Part shown: one piece after another, positions 4,963-5,156 of the stretch
Layout: each line of letters begins with the position of its first letter
Position numbering within the stretch: the stretch's first letter is position 1
DNA from: Candidatus Bathyarchaeota archaeon UBA185
Lineage (GTDB): Archaea > Thermoproteota > Bathyarchaeia > 40CM-2-53-6
Length of the DNA: 5,156 nt
Assembly (NCBI GenBank): GCA_002495485.1
Contig: DAFH01000121.1
Location: forward strand, 1,342-6,497
Direction: 5' to 3'
Notes under the pieces: generated by a model
The model's database searches: none
What the model saw: only the letters and a program-made list of their open reading frames with translations
What the model was told of the DNA's origin: nothing
Translations under genes and position numbers: made by a program

Positions 4963-5156
4963 TTTTTCTTCGAAAAGCGGGGACGGTTCGATCCGGGTCT
5001 AAAAACCCGCCATTGATCAAGACTTCGAACACATTTCGTCGACCTTTCCCTCCGTTCAGAACCGATTTTCGCCGAAGAAATACCTGAGATATCTGAGAAC
5101 AGCCGGATGCGCGTGCATCAGCAGATCAAAATATTTTTCGAAAAAGAATTCTTATT
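4963..5156 (-). promoter_or_regulatory. Upstream region of the membrane protein gene, AT-rich with stacked palindromes
   Basis: No gene is seen here. Near the start codon there is a small hairpin, CGGGT (4994-4998) with ACCCG (5005-5009), in what would be the 5' leader. At the right edge three palindromes adjoin or overlap: AAAATATTTT (5128-5137), TTTTTCGAAAAA (5134-5145) and AAGAATTCTT (5144-5153). The first could serve as a TATA-like box, giving a leader of about 140 nt. Equally, the T-rich minus strand here could be the terminator of a gene beyond the window. Confidence 0.3.

Noticed and set aside
4985..5009. GGTTCGATCC resembling a tRNA T-loop
   Set aside because: The flanking 5-nt arms do not pair and no other tRNA arm is present; only a simple 5-bp hairpin at 4994-5009 is supported.
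5017..5053. Five-codon minus-strand ORF (MCSKS) with GGAGGG upstream, possible leader peptide
   Set aside because: The spacing of 13 nt from GGAGGG to ATG is too long and so short an ORF is expected by chance; no attenuation structure follows it.

Overview
The window looks like part of an archaeal chromosome, probably an uncultured lineage; I cannot name a phylum. Four things point this way. The FGAM synthase is the three-part purS/purQ/purL type. Most gene starts lack a Shine-Dalgarno site and some look leaderless. There is a TATA-like box at the right distance from purS. T-tracts follow the stop codons of two genes. All recognised genes lie on the minus strand, so transcription runs from right to left.

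Right part (about 5156 to 4457): an orphan four-helix membrane protein, with an AT-rich, palindrome-rich upstream region and a good hairpin plus T-tract terminator behind it. Middle part (4373 to 2432): a compact three-gene unit of a GNAT acetyltransferase, a YfcE/MJ0936-type metallophosphoesterase, and a DNA methyltransferase of the amino-group (N4-cytosine/N6-adenine) class with motif order X-I-IV. The last two overlap by 4 nt. A T-rich terminator follows the methyltransferase.

Gap (2431 to 1965): 467 bp without a convincing gene. It holds a run of well-formed inverted repeats (about 2121 to 2401) that could be a structured RNA of unknown family, then the purS promoter with a possible operator.

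Left part (1964 to 1): the purine operon purS, purQ, three tiny two-helix membrane proteins, then purL, which runs off the left edge. PurS, PurQ and PurL together make formylglycinamidine ribonucleotide (FGAM) from FGAR, ATP and glutamine. The three small genes are joined to purQ and to each other by 4-nt ATGA overlaps, and purL starts 5 nt after the last one, so all six genes seem to be made from one message. Two of the three small proteins resemble each other. This insertion of a membrane module between purQ and purL is the most unusual feature of the window.
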